DNA from: Beijerinckiaceae bacterium
Lineage (GTDB): Bacteria > Pseudomonadota > Alphaproteobacteria > Rhizobiales > Beijerinckiaceae
Direction: 5' to 3'
Length of the DNA stretch: 64,000 nucleotides
NCBI GenBank assembly: GCA_019753285.1
Contig: JAIELD010000008.1
Span: 51,783 to 115,782, forward strand
Shown: piece after piece, positions 39,875-49,946 of the stretch
Layout of the letters: the number at the start of each line of letters is the position of its first letter
Position numbering within the stretch: the stretch's first letter is position 1
Program-made: the position numbers and the translations under genes
Notes under the pieces: generated by a model
Told to the model about the DNA's origin: nothing
The model's database searches: none
The model's input: only the letters and a program-made list of their open reading frames with translations

Positions 39875-39890
39875 GTAATGGAGTCGAGCT

Positions 39891-40142
39891 TTGCTACGTA
39901 AGGATTTCAAGGAAGCAATTATCGTTTCGTTGAAAGCGCGTGGTGGCAGAGCTTCAATTGTAGAAATACGTCATGATATTTGGCATGGACATGAGCGCGA
40001 TTTGAAACAGTCTGGCGATCTCTTTTATACTTGGCAGTATGAGATGCGGTGGGCGGGGCAGAAGCTGCGCGACGAGGGAAAATTATCTTTTGGAGAGAGG
40101 CAAAGCCATAAAGCGACGTGGGTTTTGAAGGCGACTGCCTAA
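39891..40142 (+). CDS. Small hypothetical protein, winged-helix-like
   Basis: 83 residues from a TTG start, with GGAG about 8 bases upstream and only 16 bases after the pdhB stop. The pattern (helix 'KDFKEAIIVSLKAR', then 'ASIVEIRHDIW', then 'FYTWQYEMRWAGQKLRDEGKL', then 'SHKATWVL') fits a winged helix like the N-terminal DNA-binding domain of Mrr-type restriction proteins. Base composition is about 48% GC by my count, clearly lower than the pdh genes around it. It sits with a Uma2 protein inside the pdh operon. The function is unknown; a DNA-binding partner of the Uma2 protein is a guess. Confidence 0.6.
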   Translation: MLRKDFKEAIIVSLKARGGRASIVEIRHDIWHGHERDLKQSGDLFYTWQYEMRWAGQKLRDEGKLSFGERQSHKATWVLKATA

Positions 40143-40158
40143 ACGGTAAGGATTTGAA

Positions 40159-40746
40159 TTGTCGGACGCCGCTCATAGACATGCGACCTATGCCGATCTT
40201 CAGGCTGTGCCGTCTCATCTCGTCGCCGAGATTTTGGGTGGTACGCTCATCACGCATCCGCGACCGGCTCCCCGCCATGGTAGCGCGGCTTCGGAACTCG
40301 GTGTGGAACTGGGTTCGACATTCGGTCGCGGACGCGGTGGACCGGGAGGCTGGATTTTCATCGACGAGCCTGAACTTCACCTAGGCGCTCATGTCACCGT
40401 GCCGGACATCGCCGGATGGCGGCGTGATCGATTGCTTCATTTGCCGGATACGGCTTATTTTGAGTTGGCTCCGGACTGGATCTGCGAGGTCCTTTCTCCC
40501 TCGACGGTCCATTACGATCGCGGCATCAAGCGGCGCATTTACGCCGAGGCTGGCGTCAGGCATCTCTGGTACTTGGACCCTGAGGCAAAGCTGCTTGAAG
40601 TCTTCCGACTTGAAGGCAACAACTGGTTGCTGATCGGCACGGCGCAGACAGGCGAGCAGGTTTCGCTCGAACCCTTCGACGCCATCTCTTTTCCGCTCGA
40701 TAACCTGTTTCCTCTCGACAACGCGCCTCCAACGCCGACCGCCTGA
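40159..40746 (+). CDS. Uma2 family protein (DUF820, PD-(D/E)xK nuclease fold)
   Basis: 195 residues, TTG start with AAGGA upstream, 16 bases after the small wHTH-like gene. The Uma2 core is complete: 'VPDIAGWRRD' (active-site Asp), 'PDWICEVLSPST' (Glu), and 'DRGIKRRIYAEAGVRHLWYLDP' in parts (Lys and the conserved tail). Uma2 proteins are restriction-endonuclease-like, very common in cyanobacteria, and of uncertain function. It lies between pdhB and pdhC in the same direction, 21 bases from pdhC, so it should be co-transcribed. The likely origin is insertion into the operon. Confidence 0.88.
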   Translation: MSDAAHRHATYADLQAVPSHLVAEILGGTLITHPRPAPRHGSAASELGVELGSTFGRGRGGPGGWIFIDEPELHLGAHVTVPDIAGWRRDRLLHLPDTAYFELAPDWICEVLSPSTVHYDRGIKRRIYAEAGVRHLWYLDPEAKLLEVFRLEGNNWLLIGTAQTGEQVSLEPFDAISFPLDNLFPLDNAPPTPTA

Positions 40747-40767
40747 CAGTTACAAGAAGGTCCATCC

Positions 40768-42123
40768 ATGTCCGCCAATATTTTGATGCCCGCCCTTTCA
40801 CCCACCATGGAGAAGGGCAATCTCTCCAAATGGCTGAAGAAGGAAGGCGATACGATCAAGTCGGGCGACGTCATCGCCGAGATCGAAACCGACAAGGCAA
40901 CGATGGAGGTGGAAGCCATTGACGAGGGCATCCTCGCCAAGATTTTCGTGCCCGAAGGCACGGCGGACGTGCCGGTGAACCAGCTCATCGCCGTCATCGC
41001 CAGCGAGGGAGAGGACCCGAAGGCTGTCGGATCGAGCGCCGGCGGCGCGGCGGCACCGAAGGCGGAAGCTCCCAAGGTAGAGCCGGCGAAGGCTGAAGCG
41101 CCACAGGCGGAGCCTGCAAAAGCATCGGAACCCGCGGCGACGGTCAATGGCAGCGGCGAGGGACGCGTCTTCGCATCGCCTCTGGCGCGCCGCGTCGCGA
41201 AGGATGCCGGCATCGACCTCAGCGCGCTGAAGGGGTCAGGCCCGCATGGCCGAATCGTACTCGCCGATGTCGAGGCTTCGAAAGCCGCCGGCGGCACGGC
41301 AAAGGCGGTGCCTGTTTCGGCTTCAGCGCCGAGCCCTGCTGCCGCTCCAGCCGCTGCGCCCCCCCCTGTGGCCAGACCCGCAGGCGCGTCCGACGAGCAG
41401 ATCAAGAAGATGTTCGAGCCCGGCAGCTTCGATGAGGTGCCGCATGACGGGATGCGCAAGACCATCGCGCGGCGGCTCAGCGAGGCGAAAGCGACCATTC
41501 CGCACTTCTATCTCTCTGCCGACATCGAACTCGATGCACTGCTCGCGCTCCGCGAACAGATCAACGCCGCCGCACCCAAGAAGGATGGCGTGCCCGCCTA
41601 CAAGGTCTCGGTGAATGATTTCGTCATCAAGGGGTTGGCGCTGGCGCTGACACGCGTGCCGGAGGCCAATGTCTCCTGGACGGACGGCTCGATGCTGAAG
41701 CACCACAATGCCGATGTCGGCGTCGCGGTCTCGATTCCCGGTGGGCTGATCACGCCGATCATTCGCGCGGCGCAGAACAAGACCATCTCAGCGATTTCGC
41801 TCGAGATGAAGGATCTCGCCGGACGGGCGAAGTCACGCAAGCTGAAACCCGCCGAATATGAGGGCGGCACCACCGCCGTCTCCAATCTCGGCATGTTCGG
41901 CGTCAAGGATTTTTCCGCGATCGTAAACCCACCGCATGCGACCATTCTCGCTGTCGGGGCAGGGGAGAAGCGCGTCGTCGTCAAGAACGGTGCGCCGGCG
42001 GTTGCGACGGTCATGACCTGCACGCTGTCGACGGACCACCGTGCGGTCGACGGCGCGCTCGGCGCCGAACTGATGAGCGCGTTCAAGCAGTTGATCGAAA
42101 ATCCGATGGGGATGTTGGTGTGA
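40768..42123 (+). CDS. pdhC: Pyruvate dehydrogenase E2, dihydrolipoamide acetyltransferase
   Basis: Core of the pyruvate dehydrogenase complex; transfers acetyl from the lipoyl arm to CoA. 451 residues: a lipoyl domain at 1-80 with K43, an Ala/Pro/Lys linker, a peripheral-subunit-binding domain at about 131-168 ('[16 protein letters not shown]', '[11 protein letters not shown]'), a second linker, then the catalytic domain with H424 in '[10 protein letters not shown]'. The stop overlaps the following secreted-protein gene by 4 bases. Confidence 0.97.
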   Translation: MSANILMPALSPTMEKGNLSKWLKKEGDTIKSGDVIAEIETDKATMEVEAIDEGILAKIFVPEGTADVPVNQLIAVIASEGEDPKAVGSSAGGAAAPKAEAPKVEPAKAEAPQAEPAKASEPAATVNGSGEGRVFASPLARRVAKDAGIDLSALKGSGPHGRIVLADVEASKAAGGTAKAVPVSASAPSPAAAPAAAPPPVARPAGASDEQIKKMFEPGSFDEVPHDGMRKTIARRLSEAKATIPHFYLSADIELDALLALREQINAAAPKKDGVPAYKVSVNDFVIKGLALALTRVPEANVSWTDGSMLKHHNADVGVAVSIPGGLITPIIRAAQNKTISAISLEMKDLAGRAKSRKLKPAEYEGGTTAVSNLGMFGVKDFSAIVNPPHATILAVGAGEKRVVVKNGAPAVATVMTCTLSTDHRAVDGALGAELMSAFKQLIENPMGMLV

Positions 42124-42827
42124 TTTTCTTTCGACGTGGCGAAAGAGCGCAGCCGGCTCCGTTCTTGCCGTTCTTCATCGTTTTTGTCTTCGTCTACAGC
42201 CTGTGCAACGTCGGATTTGTGTCGGCAAACGCCGCGCCGAAGAGTGCCGTCGCCCGAAACCTAGCTGACAAGGACTATTGCGACAAATACGGTCCTCCTG
42301 CCGGTTTGTTCGGACCGATCGTCTCAGTTGATGACAAGGGCATCGCTGCCAAGAACTCGTTCACGAAGAAAAAGTGTGAATTGACGACATCCCCGACCGA
42401 AATTGCCGATGAACAGATCGTCGTCGATTTTATGAAAGACCGAACAATTCGGACTTTTTCAAATTTGGGAATGCAGATCGAATATACGTCTACTGACGGC
42501 AAGGCTTATCTCTGGTTCCCTGGAAATTTGCAGATCGCCCGTGGCAGTTGGCGAACAAAAACGGCGACGCAAAGAATAATCTACGACGATCCTGCTATTG
42601 GACGCACATGGTCGGAACAGCCGCTCGTGTTCTTATGCTACACCTATACCAACACAAGCGGTGGCAGCCGAAACCGCGAAGAGTGCCATCAGTATGCCTA
42701 TACAAAATTTACTGGTCGCGAAAATCGGCGTGGAGATATCTTTAAACTGGCCACGCGTGACGCAGTGCCATTCGTATTGCCTAAGGAAAATGTGACTCTG
42801 GACGCTCTTTTGAAGCGTGCCAAATAG
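42120..42827 (+). CDS. Hypothetical secreted protein coupled to pdhC
   Basis: 235 residues from a GTG that overlaps the pdhC stop (GTGA), so it should be translated by re-initiation. The N-terminus is basic, then a long hydrophobic segment (about 14-34) ends near 'ANAAP', giving a signal peptide or anchor. The mature part has four cysteines ('YCDKYG', 'KKKCEL', 'FLCYTY', 'EECHQY'), which suits two disulfides in the periplasm. I recognise no family. Base composition is visibly lower in GC than pdhC or lpdA. A periplasmic protein translationally tied to a cytoplasmic E2 enzyme is odd; it may simply be an insertion tolerated within the operon. Confidence 0.75.
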   Translation: MIFFRRGERAQPAPFLPFFIVFVFVYSLCNVGFVSANAAPKSAVARNLADKDYCDKYGPPAGLFGPIVSVDDKGIAAKNSFTKKKCELTTSPTEIADEQIVVDFMKDRTIRTFSNLGMQIEYTSTDGKAYLWFPGNLQIARGSWRTKTATQRIIYDDPAIGRTWSEQPLVFLCYTYTNTSGGSRNREECHQYAYTKFTGRENRRGDIFKLATRDAVPFVLPKENVTLDALLKRAK

Positions 42828-42839
42828 ATAAGGTTTGTC

Positions 42840-44279
42840 ATGTCAAGCTACGACCTCATCATCATCGGCGGCGGACCCGGCGGCTATGTCGCCGCTATCC
42901 GCGCGGCACAGCTTGGCCTCAAAACGGCGGTTGTGGAGCGCGAACACCTCGGCGGCATCTGCCTCAACTGGGGCTGCATCCCGACCAAGGCGCTGCTGCG
43001 GTCGGCGGAGATCTTCCACTTCGCTACCCACGCCAAGGACTACGGGCTGACGCTCGAAGGCAAGATGACCTTCGATCCTGCCGCCGTGGTCAAACGCTCG
43101 CGCGGCGTCTCCGGCCAATTGAATGGCGGCGTGGCCTTTCTGATGAAGAAAAACAAGATCGACGTCATCTGGGGCGAGGCCAGCATCAGCAAGCCCGGCG
43201 AAGTCGTTGTTGCGGAAACGAAAAAAGCCATCATGCAGCCGCAGCATCCGGTGCCGAAGGGCGTGCTGCCTGCCGGTACTTATGCGGCTAATAACATCAT
43301 CGTCGCGACCGGTGCGCGGCCCCGCGTGCTCCCCGGCATCGAGCCTGATGGCAAGCTGATCTGGACGTATTTCGAGGCGATGGTGCCGCAGACATTCCCG
43401 AAATCGATCGTCGTCATGGGCTCCGGCGCCATCGGCATCGAGTTCGCCTCGTTCTACCACACCATGGGTGCAGAGGTGACCGTCGTCGAGGTGCTGCCGC
43501 AGATCATGCCTGTGGAGGATGCCGAGATCGCGGCGCATGCCCGCAAGCGTTTCGAGAAGCAGGGCATCAAGATTATGACCTCGACCAAGGTGGTCAAGGT
43601 CGAGAAGGGCGCGAACGACATCACGGCGACCGTCGAGAATGAAAAGGGCGAGAAACAGACGCTGAAGGCCGATCGGCTGATCTCTGCCGTCGGCGTTGTC
43701 GGCAATATCGAAAATCTCGGGCTGGAGAAGCTCGGGGTCAAGATCGAGCGCGGCTGCATCGTCGCCGACGGTCTGGGAAAGACGAGCGTCCCCGGCATTT
43801 ACGCGATTGGCGACGTCGCCGGGCCGCCCATGCTGGCGCACAAAGCCGAGCATGAGGGTGTCATCTGCGTCGAGGGCATCGCCGGCAAACACCCGCACGC
43901 GATGGACAAGCTCAAGATACCCGGTTGCACCTATTGCCATCCGCAGGTGGCGTCCGTCGGCCTCACCGAAGCCAAGGCGAAGGAAAAGGGCTACGAGGTC
44001 AAGGTCGGCAAGTTCAATTTCGCCGGCAACGGCAAGGCCATTGCGCTTGGCGAGCCGGAGGGCATGGTGAAGACGGTGTTCGACGGCAAGACCGGGCAGT
44101 TGCTCGGCGCGCATATGGTCGGCGCCGAAGTCACCGAACTCATCCAGGGCTATGTCGTCGCCATGCAGATGGAGGGGACGGAAGAAGACCTGATGCACAC
44201 GGTCTTTCCGCATCCGACCTTGTCCGAAATGATGCATGAGAGCGTGCTGGACGCGTTCGGGCGCGTGATACACGCATAG
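42840..44279 (+). CDS. lpdA: Dihydrolipoamide dehydrogenase (E3)
   Basis: FAD-dependent disulfide oxidoreductase that re-oxidises the lipoyl arm and makes NADH. 479 residues. The FAD motif is 'IIIGGGPGGYVAA' (7-19), with redox cysteines C41 and C46 in 'CLNWGC', an NAD-binding 'VMGSGAIGIEFASFY' in parts, and a C-terminal 'HPHPTLSE' with the catalytic histidine. There is no lipoyl domain at the N-terminus, unlike some E3 proteins. It is the last complex subunit of the operon. Confidence 0.97.
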   Translation: MSSYDLIIIGGGPGGYVAAIRAAQLGLKTAVVEREHLGGICLNWGCIPTKALLRSAEIFHFATHAKDYGLTLEGKMTFDPAAVVKRSRGVSGQLNGGVAFLMKKNKIDVIWGEASISKPGEVVVAETKKAIMQPQHPVPKGVLPAGTYAANNIIVATGARPRVLPGIEPDGKLIWTYFEAMVPQTFPKSIVVMGSGAIGIEFASFYHTMGAEVTVVEVLPQIMPVEDAEIAAHARKRFEKQGIKIMTSTKVVKVEKGANDITATVENEKGEKQTLKADRLISAVGVVGNIENLGLEKLGVKIERGCIVADGLGKTSVPGIYAIGDVAGPPMLAHKAEHEGVICVEGIAGKHPHAMDKLKIPGCTYCHPQVASVGLTEAKAKEKGYEVKVGKFNFAGNGKAIALGEPEGMVKTVFDGKTGQLLGAHMVGAEVTELIQGYVVAMQMEGTEEDLMHTVFPHPTLSEMMHESVLDAFGRVIHA

Positions 44280-44352
44280 GCGGCATGCGCAGCACAGCCA
44301 TGTTCCTGCACGAATTGGCGTATGTTGCGACACCGCCTAGACTAGGCAAGCA

Positions 44353-44368
44353 GCGAAGTGAACTTCGC
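44353..44368 (+). promoter_or_regulatory. Hairpin in the lipA leader
   Basis: GCGAAGTGAACTTCGC folds as a perfect 6-7 bp stem immediately before the GGAG ribosome site (44370-44373) of lipA. It may modulate lipA translation or mark the end of the pdh transcript; no T-run follows. Confidence 0.4.
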
Positions 44369-44379
44369 CGGAGCAATTC

Positions 44380-45339
44380 ATGACCGTCGTCGTCGACCTC
44401 ATTAACCAGCCAAGGCCCAATAGCCTGCGCCATCCTGAAAAGGCGCATAGGCCGGATCAGCCCATTCAGCGCAAACCGGACTGGATTCGCGTCAAGGCGC
44501 CCGGCTCGCCGAAATGGGCGGAGACGAACCGCATCGTGAAGGAGAATGGCCTCGTCACCGTCTGCGAAGAGGCTGGCTGTCCCAATATCGGCGAGTGCTG
44601 GGAGAAGAAGCACGCCACGTTCATGATCATGGGTGACACCTGCACGCGGGCCTGCGCCTTCTGCAACGTCAAGACCGGCATGCCGGATGCGCTCGATGCG
44701 GGTGAACCGGCGAAGGTGGCGCTCGCCGTCGCAAAGCTCGGCCTCGAGCATGTGGTCATAACTTCGGTCGATCGCGACGATCTCGACGATGGCGGCGCGC
44801 AGCATTTTGCCGACGTCATCCATGCCATCCGTGACCGCAGCCCAAGGACGACGATTGAAATCCTGACACCCGATTTCCTGCGCAAGGAGGGTGCGATCGA
44901 GCGTGTGGCGGCTGCAAGGCCGGATGTCTTCAACCATAATCTCGAGACGGTGCCGTCCAAATATCTGAAGGTCCGGCCCGGCGCGCGGTATTTCCACTCC
45001 ATCCGGCTACTTCAGCGCGTCAAGGAGATCGATCCGTCGATCTTCACCAAGTCCGGCATCATGGTGGGGCTTGGCGAGGAGCGGAACGAGGTCCTTCAAC
45101 TGATGGACGATCTGCGCTCGGCGGATGTCGATTTCATTACCATCGGCCAGTATCTGCAGCCGACGCGCAAGCATCATCCAGTCATCAGCTTCGTCACGCC
45201 GGACGAGTTCAAATCCTATGAGACGATCGCCTACGCCAAGGGCTTTTCGATGGTGTCGGCAACGCCGCTCACCCGCTCGTCCCATCATGCCGGCGAGGAT
45301 TTCGCCAGGCTGAAGGCGACGCGCGGCACGCTGGCGTGA
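44380..45339 (+). CDS. lipA: Lipoyl synthase
   Basis: Radical-SAM enzyme inserting two sulfurs into the octanoyl chain on E2 and E1 beta lipoyl domains. 319 residues. The auxiliary cluster ligands C62, C67 and C73 lie in '[12 protein letters not shown]' and the radical-SAM cysteines C88, C92 and C95 in 'CTRACAFC'; the C-terminal '[11 protein letters not shown]' supplies the serine ligand. Placement right after lpdA puts cofactor synthesis next to the complex that needs it. Confidence 0.98.
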   Translation: MTVVVDLINQPRPNSLRHPEKAHRPDQPIQRKPDWIRVKAPGSPKWAETNRIVKENGLVTVCEEAGCPNIGECWEKKHATFMIMGDTCTRACAFCNVKTGMPDALDAGEPAKVALAVAKLGLEHVVITSVDRDDLDDGGAQHFADVIHAIRDRSPRTTIEILTPDFLRKEGAIERVAAARPDVFNHNLETVPSKYLKVRPGARYFHSIRLLQRVKEIDPSIFTKSGIMVGLGEERNEVLQLMDDLRSADVDFITIGQYLQPTRKHHPVISFVTPDEFKSYETIAYAKGFSMVSATPLTRSSHHAGEDFARLKATRGTLA

Positions 45340-45412
45340 CAACCGGTCGCTTCTCGACCGCAACGGACATTATCTTGCTCAATGCAAGCATTTAGGGCAA
45401 GACGCCGCGATC

Positions 45413-45868
45413 ATGCCTAGCTTCACGACCAACCGCCACGTCGCCCACAGCGCCGAGGACATGTTTTCTCTTGTCGCCGATATCGAACGATACCCCGAGT
45501 TCGTTCCGATGTGCGAGTCGCTGCGCGTCCGGCGCAGATCAGAGGGTGAGGACGACACAACCCATCTGCTGGCGGAGATGAGCATCGGCTACAAACTCAT
45601 CCACGAGACTTTCACCTGCAAGGTCGATCTCGATCGGCCGGGCCTCACCATCCGGACGCAATATGTGGATGGTCCGTTCAAATTCCTCGAAAACCGTTGG
45701 ATTTTCAGGGACGCGCAGCAGGGCGGCTCGAACGTCGAATTCTACATCAATTACGAGTTCAAGAGTCGCGCATTCGCGCTGCTCGCCGGTGCCGTGTTTG
45801 ACACTGTTTTCCGCAAGATGGCCGAAGCGTTCGAAACGCGCGCCGACGCGATCTACCGCAAGGCATGA
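45413..45868 (+). CDS. RatA/COQ10 family protein (START-like)
   Basis: Small START-domain protein, 151 residues, of the family holding E. coli RatA and mitochondrial COQ10. It has typical 'HSAEDMFSLVADIERYPEFVPMC' in parts at the N-terminus and 'YINYEFKSRAFALLAGAVF' near the end. The probable role is binding ubiquinone or another lipid for respiration; RatA toxicity is a feature of the E. coli member only. Two small dyads (45344-45360 and 45374-45388) lie in the gap after lipA. Convergent with the CinA-like gene, 3 bases apart. Confidence 0.88.
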   Translation: MPSFTTNRHVAHSAEDMFSLVADIERYPEFVPMCESLRVRRRSEGEDDTTHLLAEMSIGYKLIHETFTCKVDLDRPGLTIRTQYVDGPFKFLENRWIFRDAQQGGSNVEFYINYEFKSRAFALLAGAVFDTVFRKMAEAFETRADAIYRKA

Positions 45869-45871
45869 GCC

Positions 45872-46375
45872 TCAGGCGGTCTCGCTCTCCTGCATCAACC
45901 GCGACATCATGTTGAGCGCTTCGATGGCGGAGCGCTCGCGGACAGCGCCGCGGCCGATGTTGCCGAAGCGGAACTCCTGAGCGTCGACACGGCCGTTCTT
46001 CATGGCGGCGGCGATAAAGACGAGACCGACCGGCTTGTGCTCGGTGCTTCCGCCAGGCCCGGCGATGCCCGTGATGGCGACGGCGATGTCGGCCTCGGAG
46101 CGTGTCAGGGCCCCTTCCGCCATCGCGGCCGCAACGGAGGCAGCAACTGCGCCTTCGCTCGAGATCAGGCGCTCGGAAACGCCGAGCATGTCGGTCTTGG
46201 CCTTGTTGGAGTAGGTCACGAAGCCACGCTCTACGATGTCCGAGGCACCGGCGATGTCGGTAAGCGCCATCGCAACCATCCCGCCGGTGCAGCTTTCGGC
46301 TGTCGCGATGCGGAGCCTGCGCTCGGCGGCAAGCTTGAAGGTTTGCTTCGCGGCATCGTTGAGAGGTGTCGTCAT
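45872..46375 (-). CDS. CinA family nicotinamide-nucleotide amidohydrolase
   Basis: Stand-alone CinA C-terminal domain (PncC type), 167 residues, deamidating NMN to nicotinate mononucleotide in pyridine-nucleotide recycling. It has the signature 'TAESCTGG' (about 29-36), 'SEADIAVAITGIAGPGGST' in parts, and 'KPVGLVFIA'. The start is ATG at 46375; a GTG one codon earlier is equally possible. It follows ispDF by 20 bases on the same strand, a common rhizobial pairing. Confidence 0.92.
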   Translation of the reverse strand: MTTPLNDAAKQTFKLAAERRLRIATAESCTGGMVAMALTDIAGASDIVERGFVTYSNKAKTDMLGVSERLISSEGAVAASVAAAMAEGALTRSEADIAVAITGIAGPGGSTEHKPVGLVFIAAAMKNGRVDAQEFRFGNIGRGAVRERSAIEALNMMSRLMQESETA

Positions 46376-46395
46376 CACAGGCGCCCGTTCGTTAT

Positions 46396-47592
46396 TCAGA
46401 ACCTTACCGTCACCGTGCCGATGGCCGCAATGCCTTCGCGCCGGCCGGTGAAGCCGAGTTTTTCAGATGTTGTCGCCTTCACGCTGACGTTCGAAATCTC
46501 GCTGCCGACGATCTCGGCGATGACCGCGCGGATCGCCTCGCGATGCGGCCCGATCTTCGGTTCCTCGCAGATGATCGTCGCATCGAGATGCACGAGCCGG
46601 CCGCCTTTGACATGGAGCAGGCCGACCGCGTGACGCAGGAAGATGTGCGAGGCCGCACCCTTCCACTGGGGGTCCGATGGCGGGAAATGGCTGCCGATAT
46701 CGCCATCGCCGATCGTCCCCATGATGGCGTCGGTCAGGGCATGGAGAACGGGATCGGCATCGGAATGGCCGATCAGGCCTTTTGAATGCGGTATCTTCAA
46801 TCCGCCGAGCCAGACATGATCGCCCTCGCCAAGCGCATGGACGTCATAGCCGGTCGCGACCTTGATTGTAGCCGCATCGGAGCGGCGGAGCTGCGCCTCG
46901 GCGAGCGCGATGTCGGACGGCAGCGTGACCTTGAACGTCGAGGCATCGCCGTCGAAGCTGTGGACCGCATGACCCGCCCACTCCATGAGGCTGGCATCGT
47001 CGGGAAAGGTAAGAAGGTTCTGGCCGGCGGCATCACGATGCGCGGCAAGCAACGGTGTCAACTGAAAGGCTTGCGGTGTCTGGACCGTGCGCAGGACGCT
47101 GCGGTCGAGCGTTTCCGCGATCCGGCCAGTCTCGTCGACGCGTTTGACCGTATCGACCACGCCGAGGACGGGAACAGCCGCCAGGTGCTCCTGAGCGTTC
47201 GCGATCGCCCGAGTGATCAGGCTTTCAGGAACGAACGGCCGGGCCGCGTCATGCACGAGAACGACGCCAGCCGAGATCTTCCTGGTCTCGACGAGGGCTT
47301 CCAGCCCATGAAGGACCGATTGCTGGCGTTGTGTGCCGCCATGGGTGACGACGAGCCGCGCGCGGTGCGCGTCGGATAGTCCCATGGCCTTGATCGCCGC
47401 TGCGAACGCGTCCTGGTCTTCCGGGTGAATGACGGCCACGATCGGCCCCACCATCGGGTGCGCGAAGGCGGCCTCCAGGGCATAGGCAATGAGAGGCTTG
47501 CCGCCGATCTCGATATATTGCTTGGGCTTGCCGCCGCCGACGCGAAGGCCGCGGCCGCTGGCGACGAGGACAAAGGATGCTTTGTGTGTGAT
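46396..47592 (-). CDS. ispDF: Bifunctional IspD/IspF (non-canonical start)
   Basis: Fused methylerythritol-phosphate pathway enzyme: 2-C-methyl-D-erythritol 4-phosphate cytidylyltransferase (about 1-235) and 2-C-methyl-D-erythritol 2,4-cyclodiphosphate synthase (about 242-398). IspD has '[14 protein letters not shown]' and 'VHDAARPFV'; IspF has '[18 protein letters not shown]' in parts, with metal-binding Asp/His, and '[16 protein letters not shown]'. The conserved N-terminus begins at codon ATC (47592), with AGGAG 8 bases upstream; the first in-frame ATG (47454) would delete the CTP-binding loop. Between the upstream in-frame stop and the conserved region there is no ATG, GTG or TTG, only CTG, ATA and ATC. 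Either the start is ATC or another rare codon, or one base is wrong. Confidence 0.9.
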   Translation of the reverse strand: MTHKASFVLVASGRGLRVGGGKPKQYIEIGGKPLIAYALEAAFAHPMVGPIVAVIHPEDQDAFAAAIKAMGLSDAHRARLVVTHGGTQRQQSVLHGLEALVETRKISAGVVLVHDAARPFVPESLITRAIANAQEHLAAVPVLGVVDTVKRVDETGRIAETLDRSVLRTVQTPQAFQLTPLLAAHRDAAGQNLLTFPDDASLMEWAGHAVHSFDGDASTFKVTLPSDIALAEAQLRRSDAATIKVATGYDVHALGEGDHVWLGGLKIPHSKGLIGHSDADPVLHALTDAIMGTIGDGDIGSHFPPSDPQWKGAASHIFLRHAVGLLHVKGGRLVHLDATIICEEPKIGPHREAIRAVIAEIVGSEISNVSVKATTSEKLGFTGRREGIAAIGTVTVRF

Positions 47593-47766
47593 GCGTCCGT
47601 CTCCTATGAAAAAATCGCGGCGACGTTGCCGGTTTTTTGCTCTCAGTCAAATGGATTAGACCGTGCTGCTCGCAAACAGCACAAATTTGTTGCTGCCCCA
47701 ACGGAATTCTGCCAAATCAAGGTGGGCAAAATAGAGGCAAAAAAAATTCTGGCTATAAATTCAGCA

Positions 47767-48795
47767 ATGTGTGAGGCGGGCAGGGAGCTGGCGGTCGCCA
47801 GAGCGTCGCGCTCGCAGTTCGCGATCGGCCCTATCGCCATCGACGGCGCTGCCATCCTCGCTCCGATGTCCGGCGTCACCGACGCGCCGTTCAGACGTAT
47901 CGTGAAGCGGTTCGGCGCTCCGCTTGTCGTGTCCGAGATGGTCGCGTCGGACGAGCTCACCAAAGGCGGCTCCGAAGCGCGTCTGCGCGCCGAACGGGCG
48001 GGCGACGGGCCGCATATGGTGCAGCTTGCCGGCTGCGAGCCAGGCTGGATGGCGGAGGGCGCGCGCATTGCGGTCGGCGCGGGAGCCGACATCATCGACA
48101 TCAATATGGGCTGCCCCGCCAAACGCGTAACCGGCCAGTTGTCGGGTTCCGCCCTGATGCGCGATCTCGATCACGCCGCGCGGCTGATCGAAGCGACGAT
48201 CAAGGCGTCCTCCGTGCCCGTAACCGTGAAAATGCGACTCGGGTGGGATGAGACGTCGCTCAACGCAGCCGATCTGGCGGCGCGCGCCGAGGCGCTTGGG
48301 GCCGCGCTTGTCACCGTCCACGGGCGCACGCGGCAACAATTCTACAAGGGTGAGGCGAACTGGAAGGCGGTGGCCAAGGTGAAGGCGGCTGTCTCGATAC
48401 CCGTCGTCGTCAATGGCGACATAACCTCTCTCACCGACGCCAGAAACGCACTCGCACTTTCGGGCGCCGACGTCGTCATGATCGGCCGGGCCGTCCTTGG
48501 CCGGCCCTGGCTCGTCGGCGATATAGCGCGGGCGCTCGGCGGCGACAAACCTCGCATTCAGCCGCCGCCAGATCTGCAGTCGGCGATCATCGAGCATTAC
48601 GAGGGCTTGCTTGTGCTGATGGGCGTCGAGCCCGGCATGAAGCACGCCCGTAAGCATCTCGCAGCCTATGCCGACGCGTCCGCCTCGCCGGATGCGGCCA
48701 TGTTGAAACGGGAGATCGTGACCTGCTGCTTACCGTCGAGAGTGAAGCAGCTTCTGGCCGAACTCTATCCATCGATCTTGAGGAGTGCCGCGTAA
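47767..48795 (+). CDS. dusB: tRNA-dihydrouridine synthase B
   Basis: FMN enzyme reducing uridine to dihydrouridine in tRNA. 342 residues. It has '[14 protein letters not shown]' (31-44), catalytic C116 in 'NMGCPAKRV' and '[12 protein letters not shown]'. dusB directly before ntrB is the conserved nifR3-ntrBC order of alphaproteobacteria. The start at 47767 is the first ATG of the conserved region; the ribosome site is weak and the open frame upstream runs antisense into ispDF. The stop overlaps the ntrB start (TAATG). Confidence 0.94.
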   Translation: MCEAGRELAVARASRSQFAIGPIAIDGAAILAPMSGVTDAPFRRIVKRFGAPLVVSEMVASDELTKGGSEARLRAERAGDGPHMVQLAGCEPGWMAEGARIAVGAGADIIDINMGCPAKRVTGQLSGSALMRDLDHAARLIEATIKASSVPVTVKMRLGWDETSLNAADLAARAEALGAALVTVHGRTRQQFYKGEANWKAVAKVKAAVSIPVVVNGDITSLTDARNALALSGADVVMIGRAVLGRPWLVGDIARALGGDKPRIQPPPDLQSAIIEHYEGLLVLMGVEPGMKHARKHLAAYADASASPDAAMLKREIVTCCLPSRVKQLLAELYPSILRSAA

Positions 48796-49940
48796 TGCCT
48801 GTCACCACGCTTGAAAATCGGTTCACCGAGCCTGCGCCGCCGCGCTACATGGATGCCATTCTCAATGCGCTGCCGCATCCTGTCTTCTGGCTCGATGGCT
48901 CGGATCAGATCATCGATGCGAACGCCGCTACGGAAACCTTTTTCGAACTCAGCCTTCCGATCCTGCGCAAGCACCGCCTTGGCGACCTCTGCGCGCGAAC
49001 CTCGTCGATCATGTCGCTGATCGGACAGGCGCGTGAGGAGGGCATGGCGTTCAACGAGCATGGCGTCCTGTTCGAACTTCCGCGCATATCCGAAGAGAAA
49101 CTGGTCGATTTTTTTGCAGGCCCTTTGCAAGAAAATCCGAATATTATTGTGGTAATGCTCAAAGAGCGTACAATTGCCGAAAAAATAAGCAGGCAACTGA
49201 CGCATAGAGGGGCAGCCCGCTCAGTTAGCGCCCTTGCTGCCATGCTAGCGCATGAAATCAAAAACCCATTATCCGGCATCCGCGGCGCGGCGCAGCTTCT
49301 CGAAGGTTCGGTGAGCGATGACGACCGGATGCTGACCGAACTGATCCGCGAGGAAACCGACCGCATCGTCCGGCTCGTCGAGCGCTTCGAGGCGTTTTCG
49401 GACGCGAGGCCGATTACGCGCGGTCCGGTCAACATCCACTCCGTGCTCGACCATGTTCGCCGCATCGCTCTCTCCGGCTTCGCACGCGAGATCGAAATCA
49501 CGGAAGAATATGACCCTTCGCTGCCGCCGGTTGACGGCAACAGCGATCTGCTGATCCAGGTTTTCCTGAACCTCGTCAAGAATGCCGCCGAGGCGCTGGG
49601 GCAGGGCAATCCCGACGCGCGCATCACGATTTCGACCGCATATCGGCCACGCATGCGGATGTCGGTGCCGGGCACGACCGGCCGGGTGCAGCTTCCGCTC
49701 GAAATCTGCGTGCGAGACAACGGCCCCGGCATTCCGCAAGACCTGCTCCCTCACCTTTTCGATCCGTTCGTCACGACCAAGGAAAGCGGCTCTGGCCTTG
49801 GTCTTGCTACGGTAGCTAAGATCATCGGCGATCACGGCGGCATCGTCGAATGTGAGCCGGGGCGGTTCGAGACGGTCTTCCGCATCCTTCTGCCGGTTTA
49901 CAAGGCGAATTGGAACGCCGGGGGAAAAACGGGTATTTGA
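48795..49940 (+). CDS. ntrB: Nitrogen regulation histidine kinase NtrB
   Basis: Soluble sensor kinase/phosphatase for NtrC, controlled by PII proteins. 381 residues: a PAS domain at about 16-125, a HisKA domain with phospho-acceptor H153 in '[11 protein letters not shown]', and a HATPase domain with N-box 'LVKNAAEAL', 'DNGPGIP' and 'GSGLGLA'. It has no membrane segment. It is coupled to dusB upstream and is 6 bases from ntrC. Confidence 0.96.
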   Translation: MPVTTLENRFTEPAPPRYMDAILNALPHPVFWLDGSDQIIDANAATETFFELSLPILRKHRLGDLCARTSSIMSLIGQAREEGMAFNEHGVLFELPRISEEKLVDFFAGPLQENPNIIVVMLKERTIAEKISRQLTHRGAARSVSALAAMLAHEIKNPLSGIRGAAQLLEGSVSDDDRMLTELIREETDRIVRLVERFEAFSDARPITRGPVNIHSVLDHVRRIALSGFAREIEITEEYDPSLPPVDGNSDLLIQVFLNLVKNAAEALGQGNPDARITISTAYRPRMRMSVPGTTGRVQLPLEICVRDNGPGIPQDLLPHLFDPFVTTKESGSGLGLATVAKIIGDHGGIVECEPGRFETVFRILLPVYKANWNAGGKTGI

Positions 49941-49946
49941 TCCATT

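Noticed and set aside
42843..44333. 496-codon minus-strand open frame opposite lpdA
   Set aside because: Antisense shadow of dihydrolipoamide dehydrogenase with histidine/arginine/aspartate-rich filler.
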